Source of the DNA: Gammaproteobacteria bacterium | Lineage (GTDB): Bacteria; Pseudomonadota; Gammaproteobacteria; Pseudomonadales; Azotimanducaceae | Assembly: GCA_028821035.1 (NCBI GenBank) | Contig: JAPPHP010000309.1 | Location: forward strand, 1-6,321 | Direction: 5' to 3' | Length of the DNA stretch: 6,321 bases | Shown: positions 1-4,829 of the stretch, piece after piece | Numbering within the stretch: the first letter of the stretch is position 1 | How the letters are laid out: every line of letters begins with the position of its first letter | Made by a program: the position numbers and the translations under genes | Notes under the pieces: model-generated | Database searches by the model: none | What the model was told of the DNA's origin: nothing | The model's input: the letters and a program-made list of their open reading frames with translations, nothing else

Positions 1-182
1 ACCTGCACCATGTAACTGACCTTCGCGACCATGCCGCGGACGGCCGGGGTGTCTTCCACCTCGACCACGTGCCCGATGCGTCGCAGTCCGAGACCCGCGA
101 GGCACGCCTTGTGGCGCTTCAGGCGGCCACTGGAACTCTTCACCTGCCGCACCGTCAGCGTCTTTCCTGCCGTGTTCGCCAT
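1..182 (-). CDS. rpmD: 50S ribosomal protein L30 (uL30), 3' end cut by the window edge
   Basis: L30 is a small, peripheral large-subunit protein that binds 23S rRNA. The reading frame starts at the ATG at 182-180 and gives 60 full codons with no stop before the window ends. The protein opens MANTAGKTLTVRQVKSSSGR and carries the family's most conserved stretches: GLGLRRIGHVVEVEDTPAVRG (around residues 30-50, one residue short of that listed as GLGLRRIGHVVEVEDTPAVR) and KVSYMVQ at 54-60. E. coli L30 has 59 residues, so at most a few residues and the stop are missing. It follows rpsE after 32 bases, the normal spc position just before rplO, which would lie beyond the left edge. The upstream ribosome-binding site is weak (GGGAAAG a few bases before the ATG). 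The family call is firm; only the C-terminus is unseen. Confidence 0.96.
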   Translation of the reverse strand, partial: MANTAGKTLTVRQVKSSSGRLKRHKACLAGLGLRRIGHVVEVEDTPAVRGMVAKVSYMVQ

Positions 183-214
183 ATCGCTTTCCCGCCGCGC
201 TTCCCGGGCGCCCG

Positions 215-718
215 TCAGGCGCGGATCTCCTCGACGGTCTTGCCGCGCCGCGCCGCCACCATATCCGGAGAACGCATGTTCGCGAGCGCCTTGAACGTCG
301 CGCGCACCACGTTGACCCGGTTGGTGGATCCGTAGCACTTGGCGAGCACGTTCTGCACGCCGGCGGCCTCGAGCACCGCGCGCATCGGGCCGCCGGCGAT
401 CACGCCCGTGCCCTCCGACGCCGGCTGCATGTACACCATGGAGGCGCCGTGCCGTTCGCGGACCGCGTACCAGATCGTCGTGCCGTTCAGCTCGACGTCG
501 ATCATGTCCCGCCGCGCCGCCTCCATGGCTTTCTGGATCGCCACCGGCACCTCGCGGGCCTTGCCGCGGCCGAACCCGACGCGGCCGTTGCCGTCGCCCA
601 CGACGGTCAGGGCCGTGAAGCCGAAGATCCGTCCGCCCTTGACCACCTTGGCGACCCGGTTGACGTCGACGAGCTTCTCTACGAGCCCCTCTTCCTTGAT
701 TTCTTCGCTGTATGCCAT
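215..718 (-). CDS. rpsE: 30S ribosomal protein S5 (uS5)
   Basis: S5 sits on the solvent side of the 30S subunit near the mRNA entrance, contacts S4 and S8, and influences decoding accuracy. The product has 167 residues, the same length as E. coli S5. Residues 20-70 form the N-terminal double-stranded-RNA-binding domain, with KVVKGGRIFGFTALTVVGDG at 24-43 and GRGKAREVPVAIQKAMEAAR at 50-69. The KGG loop (27-29) is where spectinomycin-resistance mutations cluster in E. coli; it looks wild type. The C-terminal domain has MQPASEGTGVIAGG (97-110) and the GSTNRVNVVRAT segment (130-141). The ATG lies 4 bases after the rplR stop, with GGAG about 10 bases upstream inside the end of rplR, so translational coupling is likely. 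The sequence reads as gammaproteobacterial. Confidence 0.99.
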   Translation of the reverse strand: MAYSEEIKEEGLVEKLVDVNRVAKVVKGGRIFGFTALTVVGDGNGRVGFGRGKAREVPVAIQKAMEAARRDMIDVELNGTTIWYAVRERHGASMVYMQPASEGTGVIAGGPMRAVLEAAGVQNVLAKCYGSTNRVNVVRATFKALANMRSPDMVAARRGKTVEEIRA

Positions 719-722
719 CGAG

Positions 723-1076
723 TCAGAACTCCAGTCCGCCTTCGCGCGCCGCGTCCGCGAGGGCCTTCACGCGCCCGTGGTACTTGTAGCCCGAGCGGTC
801 GAACGCGACGCGCGTGACGCCGGCGCCCTTCGCCCGGTCCGCGATCAGCGTGCCCACCTTGCGCGCCGCGTCGGCGTTGCCCGTTCCCCCGTTCGCGCGG
901 AGGGACTCGTCCAGCGTCGACGCGTGCGCGAGCACCCGGCCCCCGTCGGCGGAGATCACCTGGGCGTACATGTGCCGCGCCGAGCGGTACACCGTCAGCC
1001 GGGTTGCGCCGAGCTCGCGCATCTTCCTGCGCGCGCGCCGGGCTCGGCGCAGACGGGATGTCTTCTTGTCGCTCAT
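723..1076 (-). CDS. rplR: 50S ribosomal protein L18 (uL18)
   Basis: L18 binds 5S rRNA and, with L5, helps load it into the central protuberance of the large subunit. The product has 117 residues, the same as E. coli L18. The N-terminus (residues 5-20) is an Arg/Lys-rich RNA-binding tail. The body includes RLTVYRSARHMYAQVISADG (26-45), and the C-terminus has the family signature FDRSGYKYHGRVKALADAAR (92-111) followed by EGGLEF. Most relatives have Gly where this protein has Ser95. The ATG at 1076 follows the rplF stop by 32 bases, a gap largely occupied by a duplicated copy of the end of rplF. No convincing Shine-Dalgarno sequence sits at normal distance, so re-initiation after rplF may matter (inference). 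Confidence 0.98.
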   Translation of the reverse strand: MSDKKTSRLRRARRARRKMRELGATRLTVYRSARHMYAQVISADGGRVLAHASTLDESLRANGGTGNADAARKVGTLIADRAKGAGVTRVAFDRSGYKYHGRVKALADAAREGGLEF

Positions 1077-1093
1077 GTCGTATCGCGTTGACC

Positions 1094-1123
1094 GCTACTT
1101 CTTCTTGGCTACTTCTTCTTGGC
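1094..1123 (-). repeat. 14-bp tandem duplication across the rplF stop codon
   Basis: On the minus strand the 14-mer CCAAGAAGAAGTAG occurs twice head to tail (1122-1109, then 1108-1095), with one more matching base on each side. The first copy encodes the end of L6 (the final lysines and the TAG stop). The second lies in the rplF-rplR gap and is not translated if TAG terminates. This looks like a simple slippage duplication. Read past the TAG in frame, the next stop is a TGA at 1075-1073 that overlaps the rplR ATG as ATGA. Confidence 0.85.
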
Positions 1124-1642
1124 CTCTTTGCGCCGCACCCGCTCGTTCGCGTAGCGCACGCCCTTGCCCTTGTATGGCTCCGGCGGGCGAAACGCGCGGA
1201 TCTCGGCGGCCACCTGGCCGACGGCCTGCTTGTCGACGCCCCGTACCACGATCTCCGTCTGCGTCGGCGTCTCCGCGTCCACGCCGTCCGGGAGCTTGTA
1301 CTCCACCGGATGGGAGAAACCGAGTTGCAGCGTGACGGTGCGCCCCTTCGCCTGCGCGCGGTAGCCGACGCCGGAAAGCTGCAGCCGGCGCTCGAAACCC
1401 TGGCTGACGCCGACCACCATGTTGTTCACCAGCGAACGGACGGTGCCCGCCATCGCGCGGGCGCGCCGGTCCTCCCGCGCCGCCGCGAAGGTCAGCACGC
1501 CGTCGGACCGTTCGACCGTCACGTCGTCCGTCAGCGCGAGCTGCAGACTGCCGCGGTTTCCCTTCACCGAGATCTCCCCGGTCCCGACCCGCACCTCGAC
1601 GTCGTCGGGAACCGTCACGGGACTGTTCGCTACCCGGGACAC
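1109..1642 (-). CDS. rplF: 50S ribosomal protein L6 (uL6)
   Basis: L6 binds 23S rRNA near the sarcin-ricin loop and the factor-binding site, and is the target of some aminoglycoside-resistance mutations in E. coli. The product has 177 residues, the usual length. Two related alpha/beta domains are visible: residues 1-80, including VPDDVEVRVGTGEISVKGNR (11-30) and the TVRSLVNNMVVGVSQGFERR helix region (67-86); and residues 85-170, ending in the signature EIRAFRPPEPYKGKGVRY (147-164). The basic tail RRKEAKKK precedes a TAG. The start is GTG at 1642-1640: it gives the canonical MSRVA opening and lies one base after the rpsH stop (TAG-C-GTG). That tight junction and the lack of a strong Shine-Dalgarno sequence suggest translational coupling to S8. 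Confidence 0.98.
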   Translation of the reverse strand: MSRVANSPVTVPDDVEVRVGTGEISVKGNRGSLQLALTDDVTVERSDGVLTFAAAREDRRARAMAGTVRSLVNNMVVGVSQGFERRLQLSGVGYRAQAKGRTVTLQLGFSHPVEYKLPDGVDAETPTQTEIVVRGVDKQAVGQVAAEIRAFRPPEPYKGKGVRYANERVRRKEAKKK

Positions 1643-1643
1643 G

Positions 1644-2036
1644 CTAGAACACCGTACAGAGCACTTCGCCGCCCACGCCCGACTGGCGGGCGGCCCGATC
1701 CGTGATCACGCCCCGGGGGGTGCTCACCACCGCGACGCCCAGGCCCCCGCGTACGCGGGGAATGTCCCGGCAACGGCGGTACACCCGCAGCCCCGGCCGG
1801 CTGACCCGCGCGAGTTCCTCGATCGCCGGCGCGCCGTTGTGGTACTTCAGGGTCACGGTAAGCGTCGGCCGGACGCCCTCGTCGACCGAAAAGTTCGCGA
1901 TGTAGCCCTCGTCGCGCAGCACGCCGCATACGGCCGCCTTCAGCTTCGAGGCGGGCATGCTGACGCTCCGGTGACGCGCCGCGAGGCCGTTCCGGATACG
2001 GGTGAGGAAGTCGGCAAGGGGATCCTGCATGCTCAT
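1644..2036 (-). CDS. rpsH: 30S ribosomal protein S8 (uS8)
   Basis: S8 is a primary 16S rRNA-binding protein that organises the central domain of the small subunit. In E. coli it is also the translational repressor of the spc operon. The product has 130 residues, identical in length to E. coli S8, and starts with the canonical MSMQDP. The N-terminal domain includes FLTRIRNGL (10-18) and SKLKAAVCGVLRDEGYI (30-46). The C-terminal RNA-binding domain contains ARVSRPGLRVY (76-86) and the family signature STPRGVITDRAARQSGVGGE (105-124), whose Ser/Thr residues contact helix 21 of 16S rRNA in known structures. The rpsN stop is 21 bases upstream and rplF begins one base downstream. Confidence 0.99.
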   Translation of the reverse strand: MSMQDPLADFLTRIRNGLAARHRSVSMPASKLKAAVCGVLRDEGYIANFSVDEGVRPTLTVTLKYHNGAPAIEELARVSRPGLRVYRRCRDIPRVRGGLGVAVVSTPRGVITDRAARQSGVGGEVLCTVF

Positions 2037-2057
2037 CGGTCTACTCGTCCACCGTCC

Positions 2058-2363
2058 CTACCAGCTCGCCTTCAGCAGCCCGGGCACGTCGCCCCGCATG
2101 GCCGCCTCGCGGAGCTTGTTGCGCCCGAGGCCGAACTTCCGGTACACGCCCCGCGGACGACCGGTCTGGCCGCAACGCCGCTGCAGCCGCACCGGGCTCG
2201 CGTTGCGCGGCAGTTTCTGCAGCCGGACCTGCGCATCCCAGCGATCGTCGTCCGACGCCTCGCGGTCCGCGATGATCGCCTTGAGCGCCTGGCGCTTCGC
2301 CGCGTAGCGCGCCACCGTCTTCTCGCGCTTCTTCTCGCGCTCGCGCATGGAAACCTTGGCCAT
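2058..2363 (-). CDS. rpsN: 30S ribosomal protein S14 (uS14), long zinc-independent form
   Basis: S14 lies in the head of the 30S subunit next to S3, S10 and S19 and is needed for late head assembly. The 101-residue product is the long form typical of proteobacteria. It has only one cysteine (in QRRCGQTGRPRG), so it lacks the paired CxxC motifs of the short zinc-binding form. The N-terminal half is a basic helical extension (MAKVSMREREKKREK), and the C-terminus holds the conserved QTGRPRGVYRKFGLGRNKLR followed by EAAMRGDVPGLLKASW. The start ATG is 5 bases after the rplE stop, with AGGA inside the last rplE codons about 10 bases upstream, consistent with coupled translation. Its long form implies no zinc-dependent regulation of this copy (inference). 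Confidence 0.98.
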   Translation of the reverse strand: MAKVSMREREKKREKTVARYAAKRQALKAIIADREASDDDRWDAQVRLQKLPRNASPVRLQRRCGQTGRPRGVYRKFGLGRNKLREAAMRGDVPGLLKASW

Positions 2364-2368
2364 GGTTG

Positions 2369-2908
2369 CTAGTTCCTGAACGGGAAGTTGAAGGCCTGCA
2401 GCAGCGCGAGCCCTTCTTCGTCGGTCCGTGCCGACGTGGTGATCGCGATGTCGAGGCCGCGTACGGCGTCGACCTTGTCGTAGTCGATCTCGGGAAAGAC
2501 GATCTGCTCGGACACCCCGAGCGAGTAGTTGCCGCGACCGTCGAACGACCGCGGATTCAGGCCGCGGAAGTCCCGCATACGGGGGATGGCGATGCCGATC
2601 AGACGGTCGACGAACTCGTACATCCGCTCCCGCCGCAGGGTCACCTTGCAGCCCACGGGCCAGCCGGCCCGGATCTTGAACGCCGCTTCCGACTTGCGCG
2701 CCAGGGTGACGATCGCCTTCTGGCCGGCGATGAGCGTCAGGTCGGAGACGGCGTTGTCCATGATCTTGCGGTCGGCCACGGCCTCGCCCACGCCCATGTT
2801 GAGCGTCACCTTGACGAGCCGCGGCGCCTGCATGGGCGTCCGGTAGGCGAACCGCTCCACCAGGGCGGGCCTGATCTCCTCGTCGTACCTTGCGCGCAGG
2901 TCGGTCAT
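2369..2908 (-). CDS. rplE: 50S ribosomal protein L5 (uL5)
   Basis: L5 binds 5S rRNA together with L18, sits in the central protuberance and touches the P-site tRNA through an extended loop. The product has 179 residues, matching E. coli L5. Recognisable blocks are LVKVTLNMGVGEAVADRK (31-48), AGQKAIVTLARKSEAAFKIR (61-80), GWPVGCKVTLRRERMYEF (82-99) and the conserved core RDFRGLNPRSFDGRGNYSLG (112-131), followed by FPEIDYDKVD and the DIAITTSA strand near the C-terminus. The ATG at 2908 is preceded by GAGAG with 7-base spacing, 13 bases after the rplX stop. In E. coli the S8 repressor binds mRNA around the rplE start; I could not establish an equivalent structure here by eye. Confidence 0.99.
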   Translation of the reverse strand: MTDLRARYDEEIRPALVERFAYRTPMQAPRLVKVTLNMGVGEAVADRKIMDNAVSDLTLIAGQKAIVTLARKSEAAFKIRAGWPVGCKVTLRRERMYEFVDRLIGIAIPRMRDFRGLNPRSFDGRGNYSLGVSEQIVFPEIDYDKVDAVRGLDIAITTSARTDEEGLALLQAFNFPFRN

Positions 2909-2921
2909 GGGCCGTCTCTCG

Positions 2922-3239
2922 CTACTCGCCGTCTACCAGGCTGCCGTCGGACTTGAAGTAGCGGACGCGCCGTCCTTCCTCCAGCCGGATGCCGACCCGG
3001 TCCGCGCGGTCGCTCTCCTCGTTGTAGATCGCCACGTTCGAGACGTGGATCGGTGCTTCGCGCTCCACGATGCCTCCCTGCTGGTTCGCCTGGGGATTCG
3101 CACGCTGGTGCTTCTTCACCAGGTTCACGCCGGCGACGACCAGCCGGTCGTTGTCCAGCACGCGCACGACCTCCCCGCGCTTGCCCTTGTCGCGGCCCGC
3201 GAGGACGATCACCTGGTCTTCCCGCCTGATCTTCCGCAT
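2922..3239 (-). CDS. rplX: 50S ribosomal protein L24 (uL24)
   Basis: L24 is an assembly-initiating protein that binds the 5' domain of 23S rRNA near the tunnel exit. The product has 105 residues, close to the 104 of E. coli. A KOW motif occupies residues 8-28 (DQVIVLAGRDKGKRGEVVRV), followed by VVAGVNLVKKHQRANPQANQ (34-53), GGIVEREAPIHVSNVAIYN (55-73) and a C-terminal strand pair with RVRYFKSDGSLVDGE. The ATG lies 3 bases after the rplN stop. GAGG within the last codons of rplN stands about 11 bases upstream, so initiation is probably coupled to the end of rplN translation. Confidence 0.98.
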   Translation of the reverse strand: MRKIRREDQVIVLAGRDKGKRGEVVRVLDNDRLVVAGVNLVKKHQRANPQANQQGGIVEREAPIHVSNVAIYNEESDRADRVGIRLEEGRRVRYFKSDGSLVDGE

Positions 3240-3242
3240 GGC

Positions 3243-3611
3243 TCACAGGACCTCGGGCGCCAGCGAGATGATGCGCATGAAGTTCTCCGTGCGCAGTTCG
3301 CGCGTCACGGGACCGAAGATGCGCGTCCCGACCGGCTGCAACTGCGGCGTCAGGAGGACGGCCGCGTTGCGGTCGAACCGGATCACGGAGCCGTCCGGGC
3401 GGCGCACGCCCTTGCGGGTCCGCACGACCACGGCTTCCATCACCTGGCCCTTGCGGACGCGGCCGCGGGGGATCGCTTCCTTCACGGCCACCTTGATCAC
3501 GTCGCCGACACCGGCATAGCGGCGCTTCGAGCCGCCGAGGACCTTGATGCACTGCACGCGCCGCGCACCGCTGTTGTCGGCGATGTCCAGCATGGTCTCC
3601 GCCTGGATCAC
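3243..3611 (-). CDS. rplN: 50S ribosomal protein L14 (uL14)
   Basis: L14 lies at the subunit interface, contributes to intersubunit bridges with 16S rRNA, and is where the silencing factor RsfS binds. The product has 122 residues, exactly the family norm in proteobacteria. Hallmarks are MLDIADNSGARRVQCIKVLG (7-26), KEAIPRGRVRKGQVMEAVVV (44-63), RTRKGVRRPDGSVIRFD (64-80) and GTRIFGPVTRELRTENFMRI (95-114), ending SLAPEVL. The start is GTG at 3611-3609; it restores the canonical MIQ opening, whereas the ATG at codon 7 would trim conserved residues. The GTG overlaps the rpsQ stop as GTGA (3611-3608). In E. coli this gene heads the spc operon behind its own promoter; here no room is left for an intergenic promoter. 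Confidence 0.99.
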   Translation of the reverse strand: MIQAETMLDIADNSGARRVQCIKVLGGSKRRYAGVGDVIKVAVKEAIPRGRVRKGQVMEAVVVRTRKGVRRPDGSVIRFDRNAAVLLTPQLQPVGTRIFGPVTRELRTENFMRIISLAPEVL

Positions 3612-4150
3612 GCGCTGCTCTCCTTGGCCGCCGCTGTTTCCTCGGCCGCCGCTGTTTCCTCGGCCGCTGCTGTTTCCTCCGCCGCCGGCGCTTCCTCGGC
3701 CGTCGGTGCTTCCTCGGCCACCGCCGCTTCCTCGACGGCCGCCGCGTCGTCAGCGCCGCTCTCGCCCGCGGCGCTCTCGTCCGAGGTGATCTCGTCCGAG
3801 GTGATCTCGTCCGAGGTGATCTCGTCCGAGGCGATCTCGTCAGCGACGATCTCGTCCATGCCCCGCGAGGACGTCGCGCCGCGCGCCAGCAGCCGCCACG
3901 ACTTCTGCTTGGAGATGGGCCGCGTCTCGACGATCGTCACGTGGTCCCCCACGCGGCACTCGTTGTGCTCGTCGTGGGCGTGGATCTTCGAGCGACGCCG
4001 CAGGATCTTCCCGTACACCGGATGCTTGACGCTGCGCTCGACCAGCACGGTGATCGTCTTGTCCCTGCGGTCGGAAACCACCGACCCGGACAACGTACGC
4101 GTGCCCGGCTCCGTCTTCGCCGTCTGGCCCGCGTTACTCACTGTCGCCAC
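3608..4150 (-). CDS. rpsQ: 30S ribosomal protein S17 (uS17) with a long acidic repeat tail
   Basis: S17 is a primary 16S rRNA-binding protein of the 5' domain with an OB fold. The S17 core spans roughly residues 18-91: RTLSGSVVSDRRDKTITVLV (18-37), VKHPVYGKILRRRSKIHAHD (41-60), then NECRVGDHVTI (63-73) and RPISKQKSWRLL (77-88), all conserved against E. coli S17. The family norm is about 84 residues; this one has 180. About 12 extra residues precede the core. From residue 92 on there is a low-complexity tail: pentapeptides of SDEIT type at about 99-125, a Ser/Gly/Ala/Asp linker, then hexapeptides of AAAEET type at about 137-178. The tail has about 28 acidic and 2 basic residues, no cysteine or aromatic residue, and is probably disordered. 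The frame is unbroken from core to tail. GTG at 4150 is preferred because AGGAG sits 7 bases upstream; GTG at 4141 is an alternative. It overlaps rpmC by 17 bases and rplN by 4. Confidence 0.95.
   Translation of the reverse strand: MATVSNAGQTAKTEPGTRTLSGSVVSDRRDKTITVLVERSVKHPVYGKILRRRSKIHAHDEHNECRVGDHVTIVETRPISKQKSWRLLARGATSSRGMDEIVADEIASDEITSDEITSDEITSDESAAGESGADDAAAVEEAAVAEEAPTAEEAPAAEETAAAEETAAAEETAAAKESSA
3615..3740 (-). repeat. 18-bp tandem repeats encoding the AAAEET-like end of the S17 tail
   Basis: About seven 18-bp units lie in frame. On the plus strand the best-preserved unit is GCTGTTTCCTCGGCCGCC at 3633-3650, repeated with one change at 3651-3668 and again at 3669-3686. Units at 3687-3740 and 3615-3632 are more diverged. 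They encode hexapeptides of pattern (A/P)-x-A-E-E-(A/T). The unit length is a multiple of 3, so gain or loss of units keeps the frame into the rplN overlap. Confidence 0.9.
3776..3850 (-). repeat. 15-bp tandem repeats encoding the SDEIT-like start of the S17 tail
   Basis: There are five 15-bp units in direct tandem. The plus-strand unit CTCGTCCGAGGTGAT is perfectly repeated at 3776-3790, 3791-3805 and 3806-3820, differs by one base at 3821-3835 and is diverged at 3836-3850. A partial sixth unit (CTCGTCC) follows at 3851-3857. Each unit encodes Ile-Thr-Ser-Asp-Glu in rotation. Identical third-codon positions in three units point to recent expansion rather than selection on the peptide alone. 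Confidence 0.95.
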
Positions 4151-4343
4151 CGCCGTTCTCCTGCAGCTCCCGCAGCACCGTCTTGACGCGCGCGATGTCG
4201 CGCCGCGCCTCCTTCAGGAGATGCGTCTGCGGCAGGTGTTCGCTGCCGCGCTGCATCCGCAGGTTGAACTGCTCCCGCCGCAGGCGGAGCAGCTCCTCCT
4301 GGAGCGCATCCCTGTCCATGTCCCTGAGTTCCGATGCCTTCAT
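4134..4343 (-). CDS. rpmC: 50S ribosomal protein L29 (uL29)
   Basis: L29 is a small two-helix protein beside L23 at the polypeptide exit, part of the docking area for trigger factor and SRP. The product has 69 residues (63 in E. coli). It opens with the canonical MKASELRDMDRDALQEELLR (1-20), followed by the hallmark REQFNLRMQ (23-31) and HLLKEARRDIARVKTVLREL (41-60). The C-terminus is slightly extended with a Gly/acidic end (QENGGGDSE). The last 17 bases overlap the start of rpsQ, and the rpsQ Shine-Dalgarno sequence lies inside this gene. The ATG has only a close AAGGA (one base away) as a possible ribosome-binding site, although the start is fixed by family alignment. A 42-base gap separates it from rplP. 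Confidence 0.97.
   Translation of the reverse strand: MKASELRDMDRDALQEELLRLRREQFNLRMQRGSEHLPQTHLLKEARRDIARVKTVLRELQENGGGDSE
4158..4162 (-). promoter_or_regulatory. Shine-Dalgarno sequence that fixes the rpsQ start
   Basis: AGGAG on the minus strand, inside the 3' end of rpmC, stands 7 bases before the GTG at 4150. The alternative in-frame GTG at 4141 would be 16 bases away, so the longer S17 N-terminus is favoured. Confidence 0.75.
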
Positions 4344-4385
4344 GTCCTTGGGTCCATCGCCGCCGCGTCGCCGTTGCCGTTGCCT

Positions 4386-4799
4386 TTACATAGCCGACCG
4401 CGACACGACCGCGGTCGAAAACGGCAGCTTCGCCGCCGCCAGCTCGAACGCGCGCCGGGCCACTTCCTCCGAGACGCCTTCCATCTCGTAGAGGATCCGT
4501 CCCGGCTTGATCTGGGCCACCCAGTACTCGACGCTGCCCTTGCCCTTGCCCTGCCGCACTTCGAGCGGTTTCTTGGTGATCGGCTTGTCGGGGAACACGC
4601 GTATCCAGACCTTGCCGCCGCGGCGCGCATGGCGGGTCATCGCGCGCCGGGCCGCCTCGATCTGCCGGGCCGTCAACCCGCCGCGGCCGGTGGCCTTCAG
4701 GCCGAACACCCCCAAGCTGACCTTGTTTCCGCGGCTCGCCAGTACGCGGTTACGGCCTTTCTGCTGCTTCCTGAACCGCGTTCTCTTCGGCTGCAACAT
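4386..4799 (-). CDS. rplP: 50S ribosomal protein L16 (uL16)
   Basis: L16 is a late-assembling protein near the A-site tRNA elbow and the peptidyl-transferase centre. The product has 137 residues, one more than E. coli. Conserved blocks are MLQPKRTRFRKQQKGRNR (1-18), FGLKATGRGGLTARQIEAAR (32-51), RAMTRHARRGGKVWIRVFPD (52-71), KPITKKPLEVRQGKGKGSVE (72-91) and YWVAQIKPGRILYEMEGVSE (92-111). Arg82 in the EVRQGKGKG loop corresponds to E. coli Arg81, the residue hydroxylated by the YcfD/RoxA oxygenase. The protein is clearly the gammaproteobacterial type. The start ATG has AGGGA (4812-4808) at 8-base spacing, in the 30-base gap after rpsC. Confidence 0.99.
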   Translation of the reverse strand: MLQPKRTRFRKQQKGRNRVLASRGNKVSLGVFGLKATGRGGLTARQIEAARRAMTRHARRGGKVWIRVFPDKPITKKPLEVRQGKGKGSVEYWVAQIKPGRILYEMEGVSEEVARRAFELAAAKLPFSTAVVSRSAM

Positions 4800-4829
4800 C
4801 GTTCGCGTCCCTGTTCTGCCCGGCGCCGC

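Noticed and set aside
339..1091. A 250-codon plus-strand open frame opposite rpsE and rplR
   Set aside because: It is antisense to two clear genes, has an Arg/Pro/Ala-rich composition and no recognisable motif; it is a GC-bias shadow.
2885..2945. Possible S8-binding autoregulatory structure at the rplX-rplE junction, as in E. coli
   Set aside because: The gap is only 13 bases and I could not find the paired stem with the bulged core that S8 recognises. It needs RNA folding and comparison with helix 21 of 16S rRNA, so I do not call it.
2905..3552. A 215-codon minus-strand frame overlapping rplX and rplN
   Set aside because: It is out of frame with two canonical genes on the same strand and has an Arg/Gly/Pro-rich, motif-free translation.
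3615..3850. Repeat arrays as a CRISPR array or mobile-element trace
   Set aside because: Units are contiguous 15 and 18 bp without spacers, stay in frame and lie inside rpsQ; there are no terminal inverted repeats or cas genes.
4341..4358. A five-codon minus-strand frame (MDPRT) ending in a TGA that overlaps the rpmC ATG
   Set aside because: It has the geometry of a tiny leader peptide coupled to rpmC, but it is too short to support and lacks a ribosome-binding site.
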